DNA of 54,249 nucleotides from Anaerolineae bacterium. GTDB taxonomy: Bacteria > Chloroflexota > Anaerolineae > Aggregatilineales > Phototrophicaceae. Both the position numbers and the translations under genes were made by a program. The notes below the pieces were generated by a model. That model was given only the letters and a program-made list of their open reading frames with translations, was not told where the DNA came from and did not search any database. Location: assembly GCA_022823165.1 (NCBI GenBank), contig JAJDXR010000016.1, forward strand, positions 1 to 54,249, read 5' to 3'. Shown here piece by piece: positions 25,423-33,337 of the stretch. Position 1 is the stretch's first letter. Each line of letters starts with the position of its first letter.

Positions 25423-27795
25423 ATGAATATGCGTGTCCGAGCGGTTTTGCTGGCATTGGCATTCGCGCTTCTGTCCGTTGGCGGGCAGACGCAGCGCGAG
25501 CTTGTCATTAGCATTGTCGCTGAGGGATTGTATTACCCGGCCGGATTGGCGCTGCTGCCGGACGGCGGCCTGCTAATTGCCGAAGCGGGCGGCCACGGCG
25601 AACGCAGCGCCGGCGTCAGTTTGCTGACGCCTGAAGGCGAGCTGGGTCGTTTGATCTCGGGCTTACCCAGCACTTTTTCACGCGATAACTTGATCAGCGC
25701 GCCAGCGGTAGCGCTGACGCCGGACGGCGCCAATATCCTCATTGGCTTGGGCGGTTCACAGCTCTACAGCCTGCCCAGCGCGGCGGCGCGGCGCTTGCCG
25801 AATGAGCCCTTTGGGCCGCGTGACTTAACTCGGCGGCAAGCCGAGCGCGGCAATGTCTTTCTGTTGCATCCCTTTGATATCTCCTTTGACGGGCTGGGCG
25901 CGCCGGTGGTGACGGACGCGGCCGGCAACGGCCTGGTGGCGGAGAATGCCGACGGCTCGCTGCGATACCTGTGGCGATTTGGGGCGCTGGACAATCCGCA
26001 GATTGCCGGCGGGCGGCTGGAAGCCTTGCCGACCGGGCTGGCGCGCCGCGGCGACGCCTTCTACGTGACGCTCTTCGGCGGTTGCCCGCACGTTGCCAAT
26101 AGCGGAGAGCTGGTGGCGCTGGACGATGACGGGCGCCAGCGCGCGGTTGTGGACGGCTTGAATATGCCGGTGGATGTGGCGCTTGACGCCGAGGGCGCGC
26201 TATGGCTGCTCGAATTCGCGGCACCCGCCCCGCGCGACAATTGCTTCACTGATTTGGATCAGCAGGAGGCTGGCGGGCGGCTGAGCCGAATCAGCCCGCA
26301 GGGCGCGCTGGACACGGTCGCCGACGGCTTGCGCTTTCCCACCGCGGTCTTGCCGATGCCCGACGGGGGGCTTTATGTTAGCGAAGCCTACTCGGGGCGC
26401 TTGCTGTATTTTGACTTTGACGCCGACCGGGGCCGGCCGCGGCGCTTCCCGCCGGGGGAGAAGCCGCAGCGCAGCGAGGTCGACGTCCGCGACCTGGACC
26501 GCGCCTTGCGCGCCGTCATCGCCGAGCATGACCTGTCGCCTTATCCCGGCCAGGATATCAAAGCGTCCGAAAGCGAATTGACGCGCTTGGGGCGGGATCT
26601 CTTCTTCGACCCCATTTTGTCGGGCGACCGGAATATCTCCTGCGGGACCTGCCATCACCCCGAATTCGCCATGACTGACGGGCGTGTCTTGCCGATCGGC
26701 GCTGGCGGGCAAGGGCTGGGGCAAAGCCGCGCCTTCCGAAAGTTGATCCACCTGCCGGAAGACAGCCGCGTCAAAGAAAGCATGACGGTTGTCAATCCCT
26801 TTGTCGACATATTTGTGCCCCGCAACAGCCCGACGATAATAAACAGCGCCTTGCTGAGCGGTCAATTTTGGGATGGGCGCGTGGAGCTACCCGCGAGCGA
26901 CGAGGCGGTGCGCACGCTGGAAGACGGCATCAATGACCTGAATCTGAACGACCCGCTGACGGCGCAGGTACTCTTCCCCGTTACCTCCCGGCACGAGATG
27001 GCCGGCGTGACTCTGGGCGAATTTTCGCCGATGGTCATCCGTCTGATTCTGCTGGAGCGGTTGCGCGCCAATCAAGAATACATGGAACGCTTTGCGGCGG
27101 TTTTTGACAGCCCCACTATTACGCTACATCGTCTGGCGGAGGCGGTGGCGGCTTTCGAGCGGCAGCTGATCTTCACCGAATCGCCCTGGGACGATTATGT
27201 GGCGGGCGATGCCGCGGCGCTCAGCGACTCACAGAAACGCGGCGCGCTGCTATTTTTCGGCGCGCTGAACCGCGCTGTCAATTGCGCGGCCTGCCACAGC
27301 GGTGATCTCTTCACTGATCAGGAATTTCACAATCTGCTGGTTCCACAGTTGGGGCCCGGCAAAGACAATGGCGGCGACGGCAGCGATGACTTTGGCCGCG
27401 CCAATGTCAGCTTCGATTATCGCGATCAGTATCGCTTTCGCACGCCCAGCTTGCGCAATGTCGAGCTGACCTCGCCCTATTTCCACAGCGGCGCCTACAA
27501 GACGCTGGAAGCGGTCATCTGGCATCACGCCGATCCCTGGCGCGCGAATATCCTCTACGAGCCGAAGGAGCATTTGCCGCGGGCTTTTCAGGACCAGGTC
27601 CTGGCTTACGATTTTGAGCGGCAAGCGCATTCCGCCTCCCGACGTATCGGCGCCGGTATGCCCATCAACGCAGCGGAGGCGGCGGATTTGGCGGCTTTCC
27701 TGCGCTCGTTGACCGACCCGGCCGCTCGCGACCTGTCACATATCACGCCGTCCCAAGTCCCCAGCGGCTTGCCGCTTGATCCGCTGCCGCGCTAG
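25423..27795 (+). CDS. Beta-propeller / di-heme cytochrome c peroxidase fusion, exported
   Basis: About 790 residues from the ATG at 25423. A signal peptide (MNMRVRAVLLALAFALLSVGG) is followed by a beta-propeller (about 25-340) with NHL/ScyD-like blades such as YYPAGLALLPDGGLLIAEAGG and FPTAVLPMPDGGLYVSEAYSG. The C-terminal half is a MauG/CcpA-type di-heme peroxidase with heme sites CGTCH (407-411) and CAACH (621-625), plus RTPSLRNVELTSPYFHSGAY. It would act outside the membrane in electron transfer or peroxide/oxidative chemistry. The fusion may couple substrate binding by the propeller to heme chemistry. It stands alone between iolB and the cyclase gene. Confidence 0.85.
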   Translation: MNMRVRAVLLALAFALLSVGGQTQRELVISIVAEGLYYPAGLALLPDGGLLIAEAGGHGERSAGVSLLTPEGELGRLISGLPSTFSRDNLISAPAVALTPDGANILIGLGGSQLYSLPSAAARRLPNEPFGPRDLTRRQAERGNVFLLHPFDISFDGLGAPVVTDAAGNGLVAENADGSLRYLWRFGALDNPQIAGGRLEALPTGLARRGDAFYVTLFGGCPHVANSGELVALDDDGRQRAVVDGLNMPVDVALDAEGALWLLEFAAPAPRDNCFTDLDQQEAGGRLSRISPQGALDTVADGLRFPTAVLPMPDGGLYVSEAYSGRLLYFDFDADRGRPRRFPPGEKPQRSEVDVRDLDRALRAVIAEHDLSPYPGQDIKASESELTRLGRDLFFDPILSGDRNISCGTCHHPEFAMTDGRVLPIGAGGQGLGQSRAFRKLIHLPEDSRVKESMTVVNPFVDIFVPRNSPTIINSALLSGQFWDGRVELPASDEAVRTLEDGINDLNLNDPLTAQVLFPVTSRHEMAGVTLGEFSPMVIRLILLERLRANQEYMERFAAVFDSPTITLHRLAEAVAAFERQLIFTESPWDDYVAGDAAALSDSQKRGALLFFGALNRAVNCAACHSGDLFTDQEFHNLLVPQLGPGKDNGGDGSDDFGRANVSFDYRDQYRFRTPSLRNVELTSPYFHSGAYKTLEAVIWHHADPWRANILYEPKEHLPRAFQDQVLAYDFERQAHSASRRIGAGMPINAAEAADLAAFLRSLTDPAARDLSHITPSQVPSGLPLDPLPR

Positions 27796-27918
27796 CTCTT
27801 GAGCATTGGCGGGTAGCGCGGGTCGCGATTCTACAGGCGAGTTCCGCGCGGGGTAATTCCTTCATAGCCAGGGAGTTGACGCCTGGTTCGTATTGCCAAG
27901 TCTCGCATAATGTTGACT

Positions 27919-27992
27919 TGTAAGGGCGAGCCTTGGGTCCCCGCCAATTGCAAACTCAGCTAAAGAGGGCGAATTGATAATTCGCCCCTACA
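27919..27992. repeat. REPIN-like doublet: two inverted REP elements 21 bases apart
   Basis: A plus-oriented copy (27919-27945, TGTAAGGGCGAGCC start) faces a minus-oriented copy (27967-27992, ending CGCCCCTACA). The 338-base gap from 27796 to 28133 otherwise holds only a degenerate third copy near 28022-28042 and the leader of the cyclase gene. Confidence 0.6.
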
Positions 27993-28133
27993 ATTTACGA
28001 TGTGCGGTTTCCAACCTTTGCCCCGCCTACCGCCCCTACGGTATTCGATGTGAATGCGACTTGAAATCAGGCGGGCGGCGCCCGGCCTATCTGCTACACT
28101 GAGGTGAATTCACGAAACCAGTGAGGTGTGATT

Positions 28134-29009
28134 ATGCCCGCTTCGGCTTACGGTAGGTTGCCCGTCCCGCGTTTGACGCCCGAGCTGCTGCGCTTGGTGA
28201 AGACCGGCGCCGTCTACAGTTTGGGTGTGGACTTTCAAGAAGGCATGTTGACGCCGGGCGCGGCCATGAAGTCTTATTCGATCGCGCCGCACCTGCGCCA
28301 CAGCGACCCGGCCGCGATTGATCCCGGCACGGCGGCGGCCGAAGTCATCCGCATGTCCATCCACGTCGGCACGCATATCGACGCGCTCTGTCATATCTCG
28401 GAGAAGCAGAACGCCGCCGGCCAGCCCGATTCGGCCGGCGAACCTCGCTTGTACGCCGGCGAGGGCCAAACGGTGGCGGCCAGCGAGTGCGTCACAGCGG
28501 CCGGCCAAACGCACCTCAGCGCCGAGCAGATGCCGCCAATCGTCACGCGCGGCGTCATGCTGGATGTGGCGGCCTACAAGGGCGTCGAGACCTTGCCGCC
28601 GGCCTATGGCATCGGCGCCGACGATATCCGCGGCGCGCTGGAGCAGCAAGGCAGCGTAATCAGCCCGGATACGGCGGTGCTGCTGCGCACCGGTTCCTAT
28701 CATTTGCTGCGCGCTGGCGATCCGGTCTATCGCGATGCGCAAACCGGCTTGAACCTGGAAGGGGCGCAACTGCTGGTGGAGCAGGGCATGACCCTGGTCG
28801 GCGCGGATAATATGGCAGTGGAGGCGATGCCGCCGATGGATCATTCTGTGCATCGTTTCCTGCTGGTCAACAATGGCGTCACGCATGTGGAAAACTTGAA
28901 TCTGGACGAGTTGGCGGCGGCGGGCTGCCATGAATTTCTGCTGATAATCGCGCCGCTGAAATTGACGGGCGCGACTGGCTCCTGGGTCAATCCGCTGGCG
29001 ATTGCGTGA
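28134..29009 (+). CDS. Cyclase family protein (kynurenine formamidase-like metal hydrolase)
   Basis: The ATG at 28134, with GAGG seven bases upstream, gives 291 residues. The family metal motif HxGTHxD appears as HVGTHIDALCHIS (His77, His81, Asp83). The later segments TAVLLRTGSYHLL, GADNMAVEAMPP and HRFLLVNNGVTHVENLNLDEL are typical. Such enzymes hydrolyse formamides, lactones or cyclic esters. No kynurenine genes lie nearby, so the substrate is open; a role beside the sugar-acid enzymes (lactone opening) is possible. Confidence 0.83.
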   Translation: MPASAYGRLPVPRLTPELLRLVKTGAVYSLGVDFQEGMLTPGAAMKSYSIAPHLRHSDPAAIDPGTAAAEVIRMSIHVGTHIDALCHISEKQNAAGQPDSAGEPRLYAGEGQTVAASECVTAAGQTHLSAEQMPPIVTRGVMLDVAAYKGVETLPPAYGIGADDIRGALEQQGSVISPDTAVLLRTGSYHLLRAGDPVYRDAQTGLNLEGAQLLVEQGMTLVGADNMAVEAMPPMDHSVHRFLLVNNGVTHVENLNLDELAAAGCHEFLLIIAPLKLTGATGSWVNPLAIA

Positions 29010-29060
29010 GTCGCCGGGGTCAGCTGCGGGAAGGCGGCTACAGGTTCACGCGGGCAGACT

Positions 29061-29089
29061 TTGCCAAAGACCGGCAGCGAGGCTAGAAT
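29061..29089 (+). promoter_or_regulatory. Promoter of the metallophosphoesterase gene
   Basis: TTGCCA (29061-29066) and TAGAAT (29084-29089) are 17 bases apart. Transcription would start near 29096, about 28 bases before the GTG start at 29124. Confidence 0.55.
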
Positions 29090-29123
29090 GCGTTTACTTT
29101 CTCGCGCTTGAAAGGAGCTTGCT

Positions 29124-29915
29124 GTGCTGACGTTCCTGCACATCAGCGACACGCATATCAGCGCTGACCCTGAATATGGTCCGCATTGGCTGCGGAAACC
29201 ACTGGCGCAGCCCAATCTCGGCGTCGAGTCGCTGCTGGAGGCGATCAACCGGCTGCCCTTCGCGGTAGATTTCATCTTGCATACCGGCGATGTCTGCGCC
29301 GAGCCGGAGGCGGAGAATTATCATCTGGCGCGCGAGCTGCTCGACCGCTTGGAGCAGCCCTTGTACCTGCTGCCGGGCAATCATGATTCGGCGCAAATGA
29401 CGCGCGAAATGCTGGCCGATGGCGAGCGGCGGCAGGTGCTGGGCGACGACCACAAGATCATAAACGGGTGTCACTTAATCACAGTTGACATTAGCGGCGC
29501 GGATAATCCGCTGACGCCGACCCTGCCGGACGGGCAGATCGACCACTTCGCCGCGCAGCTCAATGAAGCGCAGGAGGGACCGATTCTGGTCGCGGCGCAT
29601 CATCCATTCTTGCCTACGGGCGTACCCTGGATCGATGACGAAGCGCGTATTCAGAATGGCGAGCGGCTGCATGAACTGCTGGTGGCGCGGCGCGAACGCG
29701 TGGCCGGCGTCTTCTTTGGGCATATCCATCAGGTGGCGACCAGCTACAGCGACGGGATTACGTATAATTGCTGCCCGTCCACCTGGTTCAACTTCACCGG
29801 CTATCCGGGCATGGAATCGGCGGACGCTGATCTGGATACGCCGGGTGGCTTCAACCTGGTGATGATCCGCGAAAATCGCAGCTTCGTGCGGCGCTACAGC
29901 TTGCCGCCGGCTTGA
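29124..29915 (+). CDS. Calcineurin-like metallophosphoesterase (CpdA/GpdQ-like phosphodiesterase)
   Basis: This 263-residue protein starts at a GTG with AAAGGAG seven bases upstream. All metal-binding motifs are intact: HISDTHIS, HTGDVC, LPGNHDSAQ, VAAHHPF and FFGHIHQ. The family hydrolyses cyclic nucleotides or glycerophosphodiesters using a two-metal centre. The PGNHD spacing and size match class III cyclic nucleotide phosphodiesterases. It has its own promoter and faces a convergent membrane-protein gene. Confidence 0.85.
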   Translation: MLTFLHISDTHISADPEYGPHWLRKPLAQPNLGVESLLEAINRLPFAVDFILHTGDVCAEPEAENYHLARELLDRLEQPLYLLPGNHDSAQMTREMLADGERRQVLGDDHKIINGCHLITVDISGADNPLTPTLPDGQIDHFAAQLNEAQEGPILVAAHHPFLPTGVPWIDDEARIQNGERLHELLVARRERVAGVFFGHIHQVATSYSDGITYNCCPSTWFNFTGYPGMESADADLDTPGGFNLVMIRENRSFVRRYSLPPA

Positions 29916-29977
29916 CCTATCTGATCTGTCGGGACGCAGTTTCTTTCGGCGCGCGCTAAGCGACTGGGACTATACAA

Positions 29978-32509
29978 CTAGACCTCTATCCTTGCGATTT
30001 CAAGTGCCCTCTCGAAGCTCTGCCCGGTTTTGATTACTCTGCCGCCCAGGCTCTTTCGCGTCTCGTAACTATAGGCAATAAGCAGGACCGAATAGGCGCC
30101 TTCGGGCAGGGGCGACGTGTCTATTTCGTGAATCGCAAGCAGTTGGCGATAGATGACATTGTCGTATTGCAGCGCCTTGTTCCCGCTTTCGTCGAAGAAT
30201 TGGAGTGAGAATCCGTAACTTTCGGTCGTCGCGTTGGTCCAAGCCAAGTAAAAATGCAGCAGGTCTTCGTTGACAGCATACGAGGCGTTATGCAGGCGCG
30301 CGCCACCGTCATATTCGACTTCAAGAGCGCTGCTGTCGTCCATGGCGGAACAGGGCAGGTCAGCTCTCAGATACAAATCGAACGTAATTCCATCAATTTC
30401 TTCGGCGCGTTGGCAGAAATGAAACCGCTCACTGAACCAGCCCTGGAATGCGGGCCTCTGCTCCGCGTTGAAGTGTTGTGGACTGTTGACCAGCCATAGC
30501 GCAGCCTGCGCGCTCAGGTCGGCGCGCGCGTCTAAGCCCGGGAACGCGCTGCTCTGGATATGGATGTTTGCGTCGGCGTCGCTTGTGATAGTTACGATGT
30601 TCCGGTCGATCTGCGTGAAGTAACGCAGATCGCGCCTGAAATGGTCGGCCGCTGGAATTGACGGCGCGAAGACGACAGCGGCGCCATGACGTTCACCCAG
30701 GCTGGAAGGCTCGCTCAAGGCATCGCTGAATATGCGGGCGAAGCTATAATTGGCGCTCGACTCTCCCGCGCAACCGCTTTGAAGGTCAGACAGGCGGAAG
30801 ATCCATACGAATTCATCCGCATAAGATGGTTTAAACGCGCGAAAACTGTCTATGATTCTGTCCGCGTATTTGAAGCCGAGATGAAAAACCACATGGCTGA
30901 ATCCATCGGCCTCCAGCCGCGCTAATTCAGCGAGGTACTTGTCGCGATCAATCGTCCTGCAGCTTATGGGCAGCTTGTCATGCCAGGAATTGAGCAGGAG
31001 ATTGGCGCGAATATAGTCGTGAACGCTTTCGGGTGTGCGGCTGATAGCGCCTTCGACACGGGGAAAGCCGCTTAGCGCCTGATACAGATTGTATACCTTT
31101 GAGTTGCGCCTGCCCGTTGGCAGGTTGATCAGTCGAACCTCGCCGTTTTCCTGCTCCAGCCAGTCCAGGAAGGCGAGCCGCTCCTGGCTGATTGTGCCGT
31201 CTCCCTCAGGGAAGATGCGCTCTGTCTCCACTGGAATATGGTATTCAAAGGCGACAATCAAGGTAAGCGCCAGAACAAAGCCGGGTCGGGCTGCAAGGGG
31301 AAAGCGCTTTTGCAGCGCGACAAGCCCGAAACAGACCAGAACCGCCAAGGGCAGCAGCGCGCCCATCATGAAGTGATCGACCTCCCAAAATGACACAAAT
31401 ACTTCCGGCAAAAGTTGGTTCAAGAAATATTTGGGTAGCGGGATATTGGAATAGACCGCGCCGTTGACTGTAAGGTGAGACCCTAATCGCAGAAGAAGGA
31501 ACAAGCCGCAAAGTCCCGCCCAACACATCACCTGTCGCCGCTCCTCGCTCTTGAACAGAGCGATAGCGATTAGGAGTAGCGGCAACAGTCCCAAATAACT
31601 CGTAAAGCTAACGTTTGCCCTATCCGGTGTTCCGAGGAAGGTTTCAAGGGTTGGGCCGAGCAAGGGATGCTCATGATTAACCAAATAGGAAATTGCGTCA
31701 GTTCTGACTTCTGCCTCGCCGTGCCAGGTTGCCGCCTCGCTCAAGGAATCTGAACCGGCCACCAATGGATAGACACGCCACAGGCTTGATAGGGAGACGG
31801 TCAATACCAGCAGTGTAACGTTAAGCCAGAATCCTTTGTCGCGATATCTGGCGACGGCTAGCGCAATGACAAAGAAGCCGAGCATGATCAGCAGGCAGAC
31901 ATAATTGTACAGGCTGATTATCGTTGTCAGCCCAGTAATCAGGCCGGCGATTAGGACCAGGACACGGCGGTTTTCGTCTATCCCGCGGTGAAAAAAGTAG
32001 AGCGCCAAAGGAATTGTAGCGACAAACGCAATATCAGGGTGATGCGGGTGGCCGACGACGTGGGGACTGAATCCGAAAACGACCGCGCCCAATAGCGCGA
32101 TCCACTTGTCATTGAACAACCGGGACATATAAACGTAAGCCGAGAGAGCGCACAGGAAGATGATCAGCAGATAGGCAAGGCTATAGGCATTGGAAACCGG
32201 CATCAGGATGCCAAGCGCATTGACCACGATAATCTGCGGTATGAAGAAGGGATGGAACGTGAGCGACAAGCCCTCGGGGTAGAACATCAGGTCAGTGTAG
32301 AAGCGGTCGGCTTGGACGGTTAAGAACTGTTTGCCATACCAAATATCCCAAAACTTGATATAGATATCGCGGTCTGCGCCGGCCGGGTGCCAGAAAACAT
32401 CCGTATTTAAAACGTAGGCAATAGTGGGAAAAGTCGTAACCAGGGTCAGCAGAGTGACGATAATGAGAAAGTGCCAATGTTCGCGCAGCGGGCTGCGAAT
32501 TCGACGCAT
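29978..32509 (-). CDS. Large polytopic membrane protein, GT-C glycosyltransferase-like
   Basis: This 843-residue protein has about 12 hydrophobic helices in the first 440 residues and a soluble C-terminal half that becomes beta-rich after about 590. Early loops carry GADRDIYIKFWD near 45-56 and later HPHHPDIAF near 150. This layout recalls membrane-embedded GT-C fold glycosyltransferases that use lipid-linked sugars, or the uncharacterised YfhO-like group. The acidic first loop residue would be the catalytic base; this is inference. It stands alone on the minus strand. The region upstream to 32862 carries regulatory-looking repeats of the next operon. Confidence 0.7.
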   Translation of the reverse strand: MRRIRSPLREHWHFLIIVTLLTLVTTFPTIAYVLNTDVFWHPAGADRDIYIKFWDIWYGKQFLTVQADRFYTDLMFYPEGLSLTFHPFFIPQIIVVNALGILMPVSNAYSLAYLLIIFLCALSAYVYMSRLFNDKWIALLGAVVFGFSPHVVGHPHHPDIAFVATIPLALYFFHRGIDENRRVLVLIAGLITGLTTIISLYNYVCLLIMLGFFVIALAVARYRDKGFWLNVTLLVLTVSLSSLWRVYPLVAGSDSLSEAATWHGEAEVRTDAISYLVNHEHPLLGPTLETFLGTPDRANVSFTSYLGLLPLLLIAIALFKSEERRQVMCWAGLCGLFLLLRLGSHLTVNGAVYSNIPLPKYFLNQLLPEVFVSFWEVDHFMMGALLPLAVLVCFGLVALQKRFPLAARPGFVLALTLIVAFEYHIPVETERIFPEGDGTISQERLAFLDWLEQENGEVRLINLPTGRRNSKVYNLYQALSGFPRVEGAISRTPESVHDYIRANLLLNSWHDKLPISCRTIDRDKYLAELARLEADGFSHVVFHLGFKYADRIIDSFRAFKPSYADEFVWIFRLSDLQSGCAGESSANYSFARIFSDALSEPSSLGERHGAAVVFAPSIPAADHFRRDLRYFTQIDRNIVTITSDADANIHIQSSAFPGLDARADLSAQAALWLVNSPQHFNAEQRPAFQGWFSERFHFCQRAEEIDGITFDLYLRADLPCSAMDDSSALEVEYDGGARLHNASYAVNEDLLHFYLAWTNATTESYGFSLQFFDESGNKALQYDNVIYRQLLAIHEIDTSPLPEGAYSVLLIAYSYETRKSLGGRVIKTGQSFERALEIARIEV

Positions 32510-32710
32510 AAGAGATTGTCTCCGAAGCGTAGCGCGCGACCATGATACCAGATGACAGGCAAATTGAATTCTATCCGCGTTTTATTCCGGGCGTGTCGCC
32601 GCGCCAGGCTAACTTGCAAGCGTTGTCGATGCTTGTTGACGTCTCCTGCCAGGCTGACGCCGGAAAGGTCCGGGTCGCGAGACAAGCAGTTTGTAGCGTA
32701 TTGAAGCAAA

Positions 32711-32809
32711 GCAAGTTACAATTCCGCCGAGTGAAAGTTGTGGTTTCGCTGCGGGTTGGGTGCTCGCCTAGCCCGGGCAAGTTACAATTAGCGTCAGGCA
32801 AGTTATAAT
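32711..32809 (+). promoter_or_regulatory. Promoter region with three direct GCAAGTTAYAAT repeats before the Cox-like operon
   Basis: The 12-mer GCAAGTTACAAT occurs at 32711-32722 and 32777-32788, and GCAAGTTATAAT at 32798-32809. The last two are 21 bases apart, two helical turns. Copy three contains TATAAT (32804-32809), and TTACAA of copy two lies 16 bases before it, a plausible -35/-10 pair. The gap 32510-32862 contains no gene I can support. Confidence 0.5.
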
Positions 32810-32862
32810 GGCGCGACCTTTACAAATCACGCGATAATACTGGTGACGAAATGGAGGGATTT

Positions 32863-33327
32863 ATGCAAGTCGCAATCACTGTAAACGGGGTCGACCATGA
32901 ACGCGATGTCGACCCCCGCACGCTACTGGTCCATTTTTTGCGCGAAGAGTTGGACTTAACCGGCGCCAAAATCGGCTGTGACACCAGCCAATGCGGCGCT
33001 TGCACGGTCCATCTCGACGGCAAAGTGCTGAAGTCTTGCACCCTGCTGGCGGTACAGGCGGACGGCGCGGATGTCACCACCATTGAAGGCTTGGCGGAGG
33101 GTGGCGAGCATCACCCGATGCAGACTTCGTTCTGGGAGAATCATGGCCTGCAATGCGGCTACTGTACGCCGGGCATGATTATGGCCAGCGCCGCCTTCGC
33201 GCAGGACAATCCCGGCGCCTCGGAAGACGAGATCCGCCATTATCTCGAAGGTAACATCTGCCGCTGTACCGGCTATCACAACATCGTCAAGGCGGTCAAA
33301 CAAGTGGCGGACGCCGCCGCGACGTAG
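32863..33327 (+). CDS. (2Fe-2S) subunit of a molybdenum hydroxylase, CoxS-like
   Basis: The ATG at 32863 with GGAGG upstream gives 154 residues. The plant-type 2Fe-2S site is [16 protein letters not shown] with the fourth Cys at 59. The helical C-terminal domain binds the second cluster through QCGYCTPGM and [12 protein letters not shown]. It passes electrons from the molybdenum subunit to the FAD subunit of a xanthine-oxidase-family enzyme in the cytoplasm. It is the first gene of an S-L-M operon; the L gene follows after 10 bases. Confidence 0.92.
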   Translation: MQVAITVNGVDHERDVDPRTLLVHFLREELDLTGAKIGCDTSQCGACTVHLDGKVLKSCTLLAVQADGADVTTIEGLAEGGEHHPMQTSFWENHGLQCGYCTPGMIMASAAFAQDNPGASEDEIRHYLEGNICRCTGYHNIVKAVKQVADAAAT

Positions 33328-33337
33328 GAGGTGACAA

